Part shown: positions 9,233 to 18,635 of the stretch, in pieces
Layout of the letters: each line of letters begins with the position of its first letter
Numbering within the stretch: position 1 is the stretch's first letter
Assembly (NCBI RefSeq): GCF_013912005.1
Contig: NZ_JACESB010000019.1
Location: 1 to 47,950, forward strand
Length of the DNA stretch: 47,950 nt
DNA from: Brevundimonas sp.
GTDB lineage: Bacteria; Pseudomonadota; Alphaproteobacteria; Caulobacterales; Caulobacteraceae
Direction: 5' to 3'
Position numbers and translations under genes: made by a program
Notes under the pieces: generated by a model
What the model was told of the DNA's origin: nothing
Databases searched by the model: none
Seen by the model: the letters and a program-made list of their open reading frames with translations, nothing else

Positions 9233-9262
9233 CAGCGGCCCGGACGGAGCGACGGGCCGCTG
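9233..9262 (-). terminator. Intergenic hairpin between the decarboxylase and the DHS-like gene
   Basis: The 10-bp perfect stem cagcggcccg (9233-9242) pairs with cgggccgctg (9253-9262) around a 10-base loop. On the minus strand the tail is only moderately T-rich (cttctcctg). It could be a partial terminator that lowers readthrough from the decarboxylase into the DHS-like gene, or it could stabilise the 3' end. Confidence 0.5.
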
Positions 9263-9290
9263 TTGTGGGATATCAGCCGAAAGCGGCGAC

Positions 9291-10553
9291 CTAGCGGCGA
9301 CGGCGCTTCTGGCCGGCCTTGCCCTTGGGGCGCGACAGCCGGACGACCTTGCGGGCCTGCTCCTCGGCCGAGGTGCGGACCGTGGGGATCGAGCGCGGGG
9401 CCAGGCCGTAGAGCGAGGCCATCGGGGCGTCCTCGACCGCGGCGATGTCGTGCTCGCCGTAGCCGTTGAAGCCCGTCGTCATGGCGACGCCATAGGCGCC
9501 CAGCATGCCGATCTCGATGAAGTCGCCTTCCTGCACGTCGGCCGGCAGCCAGAACGGACCCGGCATGTGGTCGATCGAGTCGCAGGTCGGACCGTAGAAG
9601 CGGAACGGCTTCAGGTCGCCCGAACGCTCGCCGTCCCGGACCAGCTTGGTCGGGAAAGGCCAGCGCGAGTGCGTGGCGTCGAACAGCGAGCCGTACGAGC
9701 CGTCGTTCAGGTACAGGGCGTCGCCCTTGCGCAGGTCGACCCGGCACAGCACCGACGAGGACTCGGCGACCAGCGCGCGGCCGGGCTCGCACCACAGCTC
9801 GGTGGTGTGGGTGACCGGCATCTCGGCGAAGCCGCGGTGGATGGCGTCGGCGTACTCCTGCAGGTCCGGCGGGACCATGCCCGGATAGACCGAGGGGAAG
9901 CCGCCGCCGACGTCGACGATGTCGACGATCACCCCGGCGCGCGCGATGGCGCGGCCGACCTGGGCCATGGCCGCCTCGTAGGCCGACGGCCGCATGCACT
10001 GCGAGCCGACGTGGAAGGACACGCCCATCAGCCCGTCCTTGACCGCCTGGCGGGTGGCCAGCAGCAGGGCGGGGGCCTGGTCCGGCGAGACCCCGAACTT
10101 GCCCGACAGCGAATAGGCCGCGCCGTCCGCCGACACGCCCATGCGCACGACCAGGTTCAGGTCGGGCGCGCCGCCGGTGGCGTCGAGGATCTTGGCCAGC
10201 TCGTCGTGGCTGTCGAGCGAGAAGGTGCGGACGCCGTGGTCGAAATAGGCCTTCGTGATCGCGCCGCGGCTCTTCACCGGGTGCATGAAGGCCAGGCGCG
10301 CGTCGGCGCTGACCGAACGCACCAGCTCGATCTCGGAGAGCGAGGCCACGTCGAAGGCGGTGACGCCCGCCTCGACCAGGGTCTCGATGACCCAGCGCGA
10401 GGGGTTCGCCTTCACCGCATAGAAGACGTCGGCTTTCAGATTATCCTGGAACCAGCGCGCCGCTACGGAAACCGAACGCGGCCGCACAAGGGCGACGGGA
10501 CGCTCGGGGGACCGCTCACGGACCAGGTCCAGGGGAAGCTGGTACGTGCGCAA
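9291..10553 (-). CDS. Ornithine decarboxylase, PLP fold III (alanine-racemase type)
   Basis: The product is 420 residues. The PLP-binding lysine is in FYAVKANP, and HVGSQ, the phosphate-binding VGGGFP, EPGR and the catalytic YGPTCDSID cysteine segment follow. The Cys-Asp pair favours ornithine over diaminopimelate or arginine as substrate. It would make putrescine directly from ornithine, in parallel with the AguA/AguB route. The start appears to be TTG 10553 (MRTYQLPLDL): AGGGGG lies about 9 bases upstream and no ATG occurs before the conserved core. The C-terminus is an unusual basic tail (RPKGKAGQKRRRR). It is divergent from the M16 peptidase over a 197-base gap. Confidence 0.88.
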   Translation of the reverse strand: MRTYQLPLDLVRERSPERPVALVRPRSVSVAARWFQDNLKADVFYAVKANPSRWVIETLVEAGVTAFDVASLSEIELVRSVSADARLAFMHPVKSRGAITKAYFDHGVRTFSLDSHDELAKILDATGGAPDLNLVVRMGVSADGAAYSLSGKFGVSPDQAPALLLATRQAVKDGLMGVSFHVGSQCMRPSAYEAAMAQVGRAIARAGVIVDIVDVGGGFPSVYPGMVPPDLQEYADAIHRGFAEMPVTHTTELWCEPGRALVAESSSVLCRVDLRKGDALYLNDGSYGSLFDATHSRWPFPTKLVRDGERSGDLKPFRFYGPTCDSIDHMPGPFWLPADVQEGDFIEIGMLGAYGVAMTTGFNGYGEHDIAAVEDAPMASLYGLAPRSIPTVRTSAEEQARKVVRLSRPKGKAGQKRRRR

Positions 10554-10693
10554 TTCACGTAACCCCCTGATTGTTGTTAACCCAGACCGGCGTTAGCGGC
10601 GCAGCGATACAGACCTACGGGGTCCGCCGGAGCGCGCGATATGGGGAAACCGCGCCGTCATGTAAAGCGGTTTTTTCGTGACGCAGCCGTAAC

Positions 10694-10721
10694 TTGAACG
10701 GGGTTCGTCGAGGCGTATCGT
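10694..10721 (+). promoter_or_regulatory. Possible sigma-70-type promoter for the M16 peptidase
   Basis: TTGAAC (10694-10699) is followed after 16 bases by TATCGT (10716-10721). That is a reasonable match for a housekeeping promoter 30 bases before the ATG at 10751. The evidence is motif spacing only. Confidence 0.35.
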
Positions 10722-10750
10722 TCCCGCCGCAGTCGCCCGGGGGAGTCATC

Positions 10751-13543
10751 ATGCGCCGCAACGCCTTCGCCGCCGCCTTCGCCGCCCTCGCCCTCGCCGC
10801 CGGAGCCGCCCCTGTCGCGGCCCAGGTCCCGGCGTCGGAACTGGCCCGCAGCGTCGACATCCCCTTCGAGGAGTTCACCCTCGACAACGGCCTGCGCGTG
10901 GTGGTGCACACCGACCGCAAGGCGCCGGTGGTCGCCGTGCAGGCCTGGTACAACGTCGGCTCCAAGGACGAGCCGGAAGGCCGGACCGGCTTCGCCCACC
11001 TGTTCGAGCACATCGGCCTGTTCAATCCGACCGAGAACCTCCCCGGCGGTCTGATGGAGCCCCTGCGCGCCATGGGCGCGACCGACTGGAACGGCACCAC
11101 CTGGTTCGACCGCACCAACTTCTTCCAGACCGTGCCGACGGCGGCGCTGGAGCGGGCGCTCTATATGGAGAGCGACCGCATGGGGCACCTGCTGGGCGCC
11201 CTGAACCAGGAGCGGCTCGATAACCAGCGGGGCGTGGTCCAGAACGAGAAGCGCCAGGGCGACAACCAGCCCTACGGCCTGGTCCAGTACGCGCGGCTGG
11301 AGGGGCTCTTCCCCGAGGGGCATCCGTACCGCCACTCGACCATCGGCTCGATGGCCGACCTCGACGCCGCCAGCCTCGAAGACCTGCGCCGGTGGCACCG
11401 CGACAACTACGGCCCCAACAACGCCGTGCTCGTGCTGGCCGGCGACGTCGACGCCGCCACGGCGCGGACCCTGGTCGAGCGCTACTTCGGACACATCCCC
11501 CGGGGGGCGGAGAACCGCCCCGCCGAGGCCGACATCCCGACCCTCCCGGCCCGCGTCGACCGCGTGATGCACGACCGGGTGCCGAACGTCCGCCTTTACC
11601 GGAACTGGGCCGTGCCGGGCCTCCTCGACGCCTCGGCGGCCGATCTGGACGTCGCCGCCACGGTGTTCGGCGGCCTCGCCAGCTCCCGGCTCGACAATGC
11701 GCTGGTCCGCGGCGACCAGACCGCCACCGCCGTCACCGCCGGCTACCAGCCCTTCCACCGGCTCGGCCTGTTCACCGTCTCGGTCGATGTGAAGCCGGGA
11801 GAGGACGCCGACGCCGTCTCGGCCCGGCTGGACGAGCTGATGGCCGGTTTCGTGGCCGAAGGCCCCTCCGCCGACGAGGTCGCCCGGGTCGTCGCCACCC
11901 GCATGTCGCAACGGATCCAGGCGCTGGAGCCGACCGGCGGCTTCGGCGGCAAGGCGGTGGTGCTGGCCGAGGGCGAACTCTACGCCGACGACCCCGGCTT
12001 CTACCGCCGCCAGCTGGCCGCCTACGCCGCCGTCACCCCGGACAGCGTCCGGTCGGCCATGGACCGCTGGCTGAGCCGCCCCGTGCTGGCCATCCGGGTC
12101 GAGCCCGGCGAGCGGGAGCCGTATGCGGAGGCCGCGGCGGTGCGGCCGGAACCGACTCCGCCCGAGCCGCTCGAGATCACGCCGCGGGAGCCGATGCCCG
12201 AGGTGGGGCCGATGAAGGCCCTCGACTTCCCGGCCGTCGAGCGGGCCCGCCTGTCGAACGGCGTGGAGGTGATCTACGCCCGCTCGACCACCGTCCCCAC
12301 GACGCGCATCGCGGTGGAGTTCGACGCCGGCGTCGCCGCTGACCCGGCGGACGCGCCGGGCACGCAACGCCTGATGCTCAACCTGCTCACCGAGGGCACG
12401 GAGAGCCGGACCGCCGTCGAGATCGCCGAACAGCAGGAGCGCCTCGGCGCCTCCATCAGCGCCTTCGCCTCCACCGACCGGACCACGGTCGGCCTGACCA
12501 CCGTCAGCGCCAACCTGGAGCCGTCGCTCGACCTTCTGGTCGACGTGCTGCGCAATCCCGCCTTCCGCGAGGCCGACCTCGAGCGCCGCCGGGCCCAGCA
12601 GCTCGCCGCGATCGCCCAGGAGCTCGCCGCCCCGGCCGGCATGGCCACCCGGGCCCTGCCGACGCTGCTGTACGGCGAGGCGCATCCCTACGGCCGCAGC
12701 GGTCTCGGCGCGGGCGTCGCGGCGGCGGTGGCCGGCCTCGACCGCGAGGACCTGCTGGCCTTCCACCGCACCTGGATCCGGCCCGACAACGCCCGGCTCT
12801 TCGTGGTCTCCGACCGCCCGCTCGCGGATCTGACGCCGCTGCTGGAGGCCCGGCTGGGGAGCTGGGCGGCGCCCGCCGCGCCCCGGGGGGTGAAGTCCTT
12901 CGACGCCCCGGTTCCGGCCGCCCGCTCGCGCGTGGTCCTGATCGACCGTCCGCAGTCGCCCCAGTCGATCATTCTCGGCGGCATGTTGCTGCCGGTCACC
13001 GGCCGCGACGACCTGGTCACCCTCAACGCCGCCAACGAGGCGATCGGCAGCGGCTTCCTGTCCCGGATCAACCAGGACATCCGCGAGACCCGCGGCTGGT
13101 CGTACGGCCTGTTCGGCCAGGTCAACGCGCTGGAGCACCGGAGCGGCTACAACATCTACGCCCCGGTCCAGTCCAACCGCACCGGCGAGTCGATCCAGGC
13201 GCTGATGGAGCAGTATCGCGCCTTCCTGTCCGACCGCGGCGTCACCGCGGCCGAGCGGGAGCGGATCGTGAACGGCAACGTCGGGCAGCTGCCGGGCAGC
13301 TTCGAGAGCTCGGCGGCGGTCCTCAACGCCCTGCGCAGCAACGCCCTGTTCAACCGGCCTGACGACTACTGGGAGACGCTGGGGCCGCGCTACCAGGCTC
13401 TGGACGCCGCGGCCATGGACGCCGAGGCCCGCCGGGTCTTCGGCGAGCCGCAGTTCGTCTGGGTGGTGGTGGGCGACGCCGCCGTGGTCCGGCCGCAACT
13501 CGAGGCGCTGGGCCTGCCGGTCGAGGAGCAGCCCGCCCGCTAG
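10751..13543 (+). CDS. M16-family zinc peptidase, two-domain, secreted
   Basis: The product is 930 residues with a signal peptide (1-24, ending AAPVAAQ). The first M16 domain carries the inverted zinc motif HLFEH (83-87) and a downstream Glu (E166 in VVQNEKRQ). The second half (from about residue 490, FPAVERARLSNGVEVIYARS) has the same fold without the motif, as is usual for the non-catalytic half. It is probably a periplasmic peptidase that degrades unfolded or small peptides. I chose ATG 10751 because it directly precedes the signal peptide; the in-frame ATG at 10694 would bury it. It is monocistronic as far as can be seen, and phnCDE follow after about 118 bases. Confidence 0.9.
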   Translation: MRRNAFAAAFAALALAAGAAPVAAQVPASELARSVDIPFEEFTLDNGLRVVVHTDRKAPVVAVQAWYNVGSKDEPEGRTGFAHLFEHIGLFNPTENLPGGLMEPLRAMGATDWNGTTWFDRTNFFQTVPTAALERALYMESDRMGHLLGALNQERLDNQRGVVQNEKRQGDNQPYGLVQYARLEGLFPEGHPYRHSTIGSMADLDAASLEDLRRWHRDNYGPNNAVLVLAGDVDAATARTLVERYFGHIPRGAENRPAEADIPTLPARVDRVMHDRVPNVRLYRNWAVPGLLDASAADLDVAATVFGGLASSRLDNALVRGDQTATAVTAGYQPFHRLGLFTVSVDVKPGEDADAVSARLDELMAGFVAEGPSADEVARVVATRMSQRIQALEPTGGFGGKAVVLAEGELYADDPGFYRRQLAAYAAVTPDSVRSAMDRWLSRPVLAIRVEPGEREPYAEAAAVRPEPTPPEPLEITPREPMPEVGPMKALDFPAVERARLSNGVEVIYARSTTVPTTRIAVEFDAGVAADPADAPGTQRLMLNLLTEGTESRTAVEIAEQQERLGASISAFASTDRTTVGLTTVSANLEPSLDLLVDVLRNPAFREADLERRRAQQLAAIAQELAAPAGMATRALPTLLYGEAHPYGRSGLGAGVAAAVAGLDREDLLAFHRTWIRPDNARLFVVSDRPLADLTPLLEARLGSWAAPAAPRGVKSFDAPVPAARSRVVLIDRPQSPQSIILGGMLLPVTGRDDLVTLNAANEAIGSGFLSRINQDIRETRGWSYGLFGQVNALEHRSGYNIYAPVQSNRTGESIQALMEQYRAFLSDRGVTAAERERIVNGNVGQLPGSFESSAAVLNALRSNALFNRPDDYWETLGPRYQALDAAAMDAEARRVFGEPQFVWVVVGDAAVVRPQLEALGLPVEEQPAR

Positions 13544-13661
13544 ACGGTGTGTCGCACAGCCGCCGTGCTGGACGAAAACGCTGCGAACGTGCCATTAAGA
13601 CTTGCCTCGTGGGTCCGTTCGGGCCATGCGGCGCCCCCGTGCAACCGCCCGCCGCGTGTCC

Positions 13662-14459
13662 ATGACCTCCACCGCCGCCGCCGTCGCGTCCGTCCGGGAC
13701 GTGTCCAAGACATTCGGCGCCCGCAAGGCCCTGAACGGCGTGTCCGTCGAGGTCGCCGCCGGCGAGATGGTGGCCCTGATCGGGCCCTCCGGCTCCGGCA
13801 AGTCGACCCTGCTGCGCTCGATCACCGGCCTGCAGTCGATCGATCCGGGCAAGGGCACCATCGCCGTGTTCGGCGAGGTGGTGCAGAAGGACGGCCGCGT
13901 CACCGGCCGGGTCCGCGCCGCGCGCCAGAAGCTCGGCATGATCTTCCAGCAGTTCAACCTGGTCGGCCGGCTGTCGCTGTTCTCCAACGTCATGCTCGGG
14001 GCCCTCGGCCGCATTCCGGGCTGGCAGGGCGTGCTTGGCCTGTGGCCGGCCGCCGACAAGCGCCGGGCCATGGAGGCGCTGCACCGCGTCGGCGTGGCCG
14101 ACTACGCGGCCCAGCGCGCCAACACCCTGTCGGGCGGCCAGCAGCAGCGCGGCGCCATCGCCCGCGCCCTGGTGCAGGGCGCCCGGGCCATCCTCGCCGA
14201 CGAGCCGGTCGCCTCGCTGGACCCCGTCTCCGCCCGCAAGGTGATGGAGCTGCTGGTCGAGCTGAACCAGCGCGACGGCCTCGGCGTCATCGTCACCCTG
14301 CACCAGGTCGACTACGCCATCCGCTATTGCGAGCGGGTGATCGCCCTGCAGGCCGGGAAGGTCGTCTACGACGGCCCCTCGACCGGCCTCGACACCCGCC
14401 GCCTGATCGAAATCTACGGTCCCGAATTCGAGGACGCCTTCTGGGAAACCAAGGCATGA
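13662..14459 (+). CDS. phnC: Phosphonate-type ABC transporter ATP-binding protein
   Basis: The product is about 265 residues from ATG 13662 (MTSTAAAVASVRDVSKTFG). In-frame ATGs at 13602 and 13626 are possible but add a basic tail. Walker A (GPSGSGKST), Q-loop (FQQFNLV), signature (LSGGQQQR) and Walker B (ILADEPVASLD) are all intact. PhnC-specific features include FNLVGRLSLFSNVMLGALGRIPGW. It powers import of phosphonate or a related oxyanion. The stop overlaps the phnD start as ATGA, so the three genes form a tight operon. There is no recognisable Pho box just upstream. Confidence 0.9.
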   Translation: MTSTAAAVASVRDVSKTFGARKALNGVSVEVAAGEMVALIGPSGSGKSTLLRSITGLQSIDPGKGTIAVFGEVVQKDGRVTGRVRAARQKLGMIFQQFNLVGRLSLFSNVMLGALGRIPGWQGVLGLWPAADKRRAMEALHRVGVADYAAQRANTLSGGQQQRGAIARALVQGARAILADEPVASLDPVSARKVMELLVELNQRDGLGVIVTLHQVDYAIRYCERVIALQAGKVVYDGPSTGLDTRRLIEIYGPEFEDAFWETKA

Positions 14460-15457
14460 GCTTCTCCCGCATGACCCGCCGCGCGGCGCTCGCCGCCGCC
14501 CTCGTCCTCGGCGTCGCCGCCTGCGGCGCCGGCGGCGACGACAAGAAGGCCGCCGGCGCGCCGGAAGAGATCACCTTCTCCATCCTCTCGGCCGAGGGCC
14601 AGGCCTCGTCCGGCCCGCTGTGGGCCCCGCTGCTCGAGGACATGTCGAAGGCCATCGGCGTGCCGGTGAAGCCCTTCTTCGCCGGCAACTACAACGTGCT
14701 GGTCGAGGCCATGCGCTTCGACCAGACCCAGGTGGCCTGGTTCTCGGCCAAGCCGGCCCTCGAGGCGGTCGAGCGCGCCGAGGGCGAGGTCATCGCCCGC
14801 ATCGTCGACCCCGAGGGCCGCGACAGCTACCGCTCGACCCTCATCGTCCGGACCGGTTCGGGCATCACGCTCGACGACGTGCTGGCCTGCGGCAAGCGCT
14901 ACGACTTCGGCATCGGCGACGCCCAGTCGACCTCGGGCACGCTCGCGCCGATGACCTTCCTGTTCAATCCGCGCGGCATCGTCCCGGCCCAGTGCTTCAA
15001 GACCGTGCGCTCGGCCAACCACCAGGCCAACGCCTTCGCGGTGGCCACCGGCGTGGTCGACGTCGCCACCTCGAACACCGTCAACACCGTCTTCCTGAAC
15101 CGCCAGAACCCGCAGGTCGCCGCCCAGATCCAGGAGATCTGGCAGTCGCCGCCGATCCCGGAGTCGGGCATCGTCATCCGCGAGGATCTGGACCCGGCGC
15201 TGAAGGAGAAGATCCGCAGCTTCTTCCTGACCTACGGCAAGGGCGACGGCGCGGAGGCCGAGCGCCAGCGCCAGGTGCTGGCCGGTCTGAACTACTCCGA
15301 GTTCCGCGCCGCCGACGACGGCTACCTCGACCCCGTGCGCGAGATGGTCGCCGACCAGCAGCTCGCCGACGCCCGCCAGCGCGGCGACCAGGCCGCCATC
15401 GCCGCGGCCGAGCGCGAGCTGCAGCGCCTGCGGGCCAAGCGCGAGGTCCAGCCTTGA
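14456..15457 (+). CDS. phnD: Phosphonate-type ABC transporter substrate-binding lipoprotein
   Basis: The product is 333 residues with a lipoprotein signal (ALAAALVLGVAAC, lipobox Cys 23). The mature part matches the PhnD/PBP2 family: EITFSILSAEG, FAGNYNVLVEAMRFDQTQVAWF, IGDAQSTSGTLAP and VDVATSNT. It would be anchored on the periplasmic side of the inner membrane and deliver substrate to PhnE. The C-terminal tail is charged and helical (ADARQRGDQAAIAAAERELQRL). The start overlaps the phnC stop (ATGA), and the stop overlaps the phnE start (TTGA). The ligand could be a phosphonate, phosphite or another organophosphorus compound; no C-P lyase genes lie in the window. Confidence 0.9.
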   Translation: MSFSRMTRRAALAAALVLGVAACGAGGDDKKAAGAPEEITFSILSAEGQASSGPLWAPLLEDMSKAIGVPVKPFFAGNYNVLVEAMRFDQTQVAWFSAKPALEAVERAEGEVIARIVDPEGRDSYRSTLIVRTGSGITLDDVLACGKRYDFGIGDAQSTSGTLAPMTFLFNPRGIVPAQCFKTVRSANHQANAFAVATGVVDVATSNTVNTVFLNRQNPQVAAQIQEIWQSPPIPESGIVIREDLDPALKEKIRSFFLTYGKGDGAEAERQRQVLAGLNYSEFRAADDGYLDPVREMVADQQLADARQRGDQAAIAAAERELQRLRAKREVQP

Positions 15458-16338
15458 CCGACGCCCCCGCCGCGGCCGCCGCGCCGCCCGCGACGCCGGT
15501 CCCCGCCCCGCCGGCGAAGTCCCTGTCGGCCTGGCTGATGGACGTCCTGCTGTGGGGCGGCCTGGCCTTCGTGCTGATCATCAGCTTCGGCAAGGTCGAC
15601 ATGGCCAACCTGCCGCGGCTGTTCACCGAGTCGCAGAACATCCAGCTCTACGGCCGCGACCTGCTGCGGCCCGAATGGGGCGCGATCTTCCCCGACGCCG
15701 GCAACTGGCTGGAGTCGGCGGCCCTGGTGTTCACCGACCCGAACCGCAGCCTCGCGGGCCAGATGTGGCTGACCGTCCAGATCGCCCTGTGGGGCACCTT
15801 CCTGGCGGTCTTCCTGGCGGTGCCGCTGGGCCTGATGGCGGCCCGCAACATCGCCCCGGCCTGGCTGGTCTGGCCGATCCGCCGGGTCATGGACCTGCTG
15901 CGCTCGATTCCCGACCTGGTCATGGCCACCATCTTCATCGTCGCCGTCGGCCTCGGCCCGCTGGCCGGCGTGCTGGCGCTGGCGATGAACACCGGCGGCG
16001 TGCTGGCCAAGCTGTTCTCCGAGGCGGTCGAGTCGATCGACAAGGGCCCCGTCGAGGGCGTGCGCGCCACCGGCGCCTCCAAGCTGCACGAGATCGTCTG
16101 GGGCGTGATCCCGCAGGTGGCCCCGCTGTGGACCTCCTTCGCCCTCTACCGCTTCGAGTCGAACAGCCGGGCGGCCACCGTGCTGGGCCTGATCGGCGCC
16201 GGCGGCATCGGCCAGCGCCTGTTCGAGAGCATCCAGGCCTTCAACTACCGCGAGGTGGCCGCCATCGCGATCGTCATCGTGGTCGCCGTGACCCTGATCG
16301 ACACCCTGTCCCAGGTGATGCGCAAGCGCCTGCTGTAA
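15454..16338 (+). CDS. phnE: Phosphonate-type ABC transporter permease
   Basis: The product is about 294 residues from TTG 15454, which overlaps the phnD stop as TTGA. ATG 15538 is an alternative that still keeps all membrane segments. It starts with a short Ala/Pro-rich segment, then about six membrane helices (DVLLWGGLAFVLIISF, MWLTVQIALWGTFLAVFLAVPLG and others). The EAA-type coupling loop is at EAVESIDKGPVEGVRATGA. It forms the inner-membrane channel with PhnC and PhnD. A strong bidirectional terminator separates it from the convergent thrS. Confidence 0.9.
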   Translation: MTDAPAAAAAPPATPVPAPPAKSLSAWLMDVLLWGGLAFVLIISFGKVDMANLPRLFTESQNIQLYGRDLLRPEWGAIFPDAGNWLESAALVFTDPNRSLAGQMWLTVQIALWGTFLAVFLAVPLGLMAARNIAPAWLVWPIRRVMDLLRSIPDLVMATIFIVAVGLGPLAGVLALAMNTGGVLAKLFSEAVESIDKGPVEGVRATGASKLHEIVWGVIPQVAPLWTSFALYRFESNSRAATVLGLIGAGGIGQRLFESIQAFNYREVAAIAIVIVVAVTLIDTLSQVMRKRLL

Positions 16339-16361
16339 GGCGGCGTCCGCCGTCGACGGGC

Positions 16362-16403
16362 AAGAGAAAGCCCGCCCCGCGGACGCGGGGCGGGCTCTTT
16401 CGT
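16362..16403. terminator. Bidirectional terminator between phnE and thrS
   Basis: A perfect 12-bp stem, agcccgccccgc (16369-16380) with gcggggcgggct (16385-16396), has a ggac loop. It is followed by cttt on the plus strand and by ttctctt on the minus strand. It serves the convergent phnE and thrS genes. Confidence 0.9.
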
Positions 16404-16413
16404 TTCCGCCGGA

Positions 16414-18336
16414 TCAGCGCCGCAGGTCGGGCGGCGTCGCCTCTTCGGTGAGGACCCGGATGGCCTCCTCGACCGAGACGACCTCCTGGGCCTGGGAGCC
16501 GAGCCGGCGCAGGGCGACCTTGCCCTCCTCGGCCTCCTTCTTGCCGACCACGGCGATGACCGGGACCTTGGCCACCGAGTGCTCGCGCACCTTGTAGCCG
16601 ACCTTCTCGTTGCGCAGGTCGGTCTCGACCCGCAGCCCGGCCTTGCGGAACCTCGCCGCCACCTCCTCCGCATAGCCGTCGGCGTCCGAGACGATGGTCG
16701 CCACCACCGCCTGGACAGGCGCCAGCCACAGCGGGAAGGCCCCGGCGTAGTTCTCGATCATGATGCCGATGAAGCGTTCGAACGAGCCGAGGATGGCCCG
16801 GTGCAGCATCACGGGCCGGTGCTTCTGCCCGTCCTCGCCGACGTACTCCGCGCCCAGCCGCTCGGGCAGGACATAGTCCAGCTGGATGGTGCCGCAGGTC
16901 CATTCGCGGCCGATGGCGTCCTTGACGATGAAGTCCAGCTTCGGGGCGTAGAAGGCCCCGTCGCCCGGCGTCACCACCGGCTCCGAGCCGGCGGCGCGCG
17001 CCGCCTCGGCCATCTGCGCCTCGGCCTTGTCCCAGAACGCGTCGGTGCCGGCGCGCACCTCGGGCCGCGTGCCCAGGCTGATGTAGGCGGTCTCCATGCC
17101 GAGGTCCGAGTGGACCGACCGGGCCAGTTCGATGAAGGCCGCCGTCTCCTCGACGATCTGGTCCTCGCGGCAGAAGATGTGGGCGTCGTCCTGGGTGAAG
17201 CCGCGCACCCGCATCAGGCCGTGCAGGGCGCCGGACGGCTCATAGCGGTGGCAGGCTCCGAACTCGGCCATGCGCAGCGGCAGCTCGCGATACGACCGCT
17301 GGCCCTGGTCGAAGATCTGCACATGCCCCGGGCAGTTCATCGGCTTGAGCGACAGGGTCTCGCCCTCGACGGTCTCGCAGACGAACATGTTCGGCCGGTA
17401 CTTGTCCCAGTGGCCCGAGGCCTCCCAGAACTTGCGGTCCAGCACCTGGGGCGTCTTCACCTCGACATAGCCCGCCGCCGTCAGCCGGCGGCGCATGTAG
17501 GCCTCGATCACCTGCCACAGCACCCAGCCCTTGGGGTGCCAGAACACCATGCCGCGGCCCTCTTCCTGCATGTGGAAGAGCTCCATCTGCCGGCCCAGCT
17601 TGCGGTGGTCGCGCTTCTCCGCCTCCTCGACCCGCTTCAGATAGGCGTCGAGGTCGGCCTGGCTGGCCCAGGCCGTGGCGTAGATGCGCTGCAGCTGCGG
17701 ATTGCGGTGATCGCCGCGCCAGTAGGCGCCCGCCAGCTTGGTCAGCTTGAAGGCCTTGCCGACGAACTTGGTCGACGGGAAGTGCGGTCCCCGGCACAGG
17801 TCGACCCAGTCGCCCGTCGCATAGGTGGTGATGGTCTCGTCCGCCGGCAGGTCGCGGATCAGCTCGGCCTTGAAGGTCTCGCCCTTGGACTCGAACAGGG
17901 CGATGGCCTCGTCGCGGTCCCAGACCTGGCGGACCAGCTTCTCGTCGCGGTCCACGATCTCCGCCATCTTCTTCTCGATGGCCGCGAAGTCGTCGGTCGA
18001 GAACGGCTCCTCCCGGGCGAAGTCGTAGTAGAATCCGTCCTCGATGGCCGGCCCGATGGTCACCTGGGTGCCCGGGAACAGCTCCTGCACCGCCTGGGCC
18101 AGCACGTGGGCCGCGTCGTGGCGGATGGTCTCCAGCGCCTCCGGGTCGTCGCGCATGATCAGGCGGAAGGCGCCGCCTTCCTCCAGCGGCCGGTCGAGGT
18201 CGCGCTGGCGGCCGTTCAGCTCGACCAGCGCCGCGCGCTTGGCCAGCGACGGCGAGATGGAGGCGGCGACGTCCCGGCCGGTGGCCTCGGGCGGAAACTG
18301 TCGGACGGCGCCGTCGGGGAATTTCAGTTCGATCAT
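16414..18336 (-). CDS. thrS: Threonyl-tRNA synthetase
   Basis: The product is 640 residues, the usual length. It carries an N-terminal TGS domain ([15 protein letters not shown]), the second additional editing domain ([17 protein letters not shown]), the class II catalytic core with MNCPGH and [23 protein letters not shown], and a C-terminal anticodon-binding domain. It charges tRNA-Thr in the cytoplasm. I chose ATG 18336 because MIELKFPDG is the conserved TGS start and the ATG overlaps the yidD stop as ATGA. A longer frame to 18402 would run back into yidD. Confidence 0.97.
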   Translation of the reverse strand: MIELKFPDGAVRQFPPEATGRDVAASISPSLAKRAALVELNGRQRDLDRPLEEGGAFRLIMRDDPEALETIRHDAAHVLAQAVQELFPGTQVTIGPAIEDGFYYDFAREEPFSTDDFAAIEKKMAEIVDRDEKLVRQVWDRDEAIALFESKGETFKAELIRDLPADETITTYATGDWVDLCRGPHFPSTKFVGKAFKLTKLAGAYWRGDHRNPQLQRIYATAWASQADLDAYLKRVEEAEKRDHRKLGRQMELFHMQEEGRGMVFWHPKGWVLWQVIEAYMRRRLTAAGYVEVKTPQVLDRKFWEASGHWDKYRPNMFVCETVEGETLSLKPMNCPGHVQIFDQGQRSYRELPLRMAEFGACHRYEPSGALHGLMRVRGFTQDDAHIFCREDQIVEETAAFIELARSVHSDLGMETAYISLGTRPEVRAGTDAFWDKAEAQMAEAARAAGSEPVVTPGDGAFYAPKLDFIVKDAIGREWTCGTIQLDYVLPERLGAEYVGEDGQKHRPVMLHRAILGSFERFIGIMIENYAGAFPLWLAPVQAVVATIVSDADGYAEEVAARFRKAGLRVETDLRNEKVGYKVREHSVAKVPVIAVVGKKEAEEGKVALRRLGSQAQEVVSVEEAIRVLTEEATPPDLRR

Positions 18337-18590
18337 CGGTCTGTCTTTTCGCGCGGCGGCACCGGATCGTAGGTCCAGTCCAGGCCGCTGAAGGGGTGGC
18401 ATTTACAGAGGCGCCGGACTGTCAGCCATCCCCCCCGCAGCGGTCCGTGCTCGATCAGCGCGTCCCGCCCGTAGTCGGAGCAGGTCGGACGGAACCGGCA
18501 CTGCTGCCCGATCAGAGGCGACAGCGTCAGCTTGTAGCCGCGATGGGCCAGCCGGACGCCGCGTTCGTAGAGAGTTCCGCCGGATGCCAT
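18333..18590 (-). CDS. yidD: Membrane protein insertion efficiency factor YidD
   Basis: The product is 85 residues with the hallmark [19 protein letters not shown], followed by [10 protein letters not shown] and the DPVP ending. YidD is a small peripheral inner-membrane protein that assists YidC-dependent insertion. It usually sits between rnpA and yidC. Here it is upstream of thrS with an ATGA overlap, so the two are co-transcribed and coupled. Confidence 0.93.
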   Translation of the reverse strand: MASGGTLYERGVRLAHRGYKLTLSPLIGQQCRFRPTCSDYGRDALIEHGPLRGGWLTVRRLCKCHPFSGLDWTYDPVPPREKTDR

Positions 18591-18635
18591 GTCGCCGCGC
18601 TTATCCCCCGGCAGACGCGCAGGGGCAACGGGCGC

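Noticed and set aside
10554-10750. speF-type RNA element or other polyamine riboswitch upstream of the ornithine decarboxylase
   Set aside because: Alphaproteobacterial ornithine decarboxylase genes can carry such a leader, but I could not recognise the conserved structure in this 197-base gap.
10658-13498. A 946-residue open frame on the minus strand opposite the M16 peptidase
   Set aside because: Same reason: the plus-strand frame has HLFEH and a signal peptide, while the antisense protein is a composition artefact.
13544-13661. Pho box upstream of phnC
   Set aside because: GTGTCGC near 13551 resembles one unit, but no second unit lies 11 bp away.
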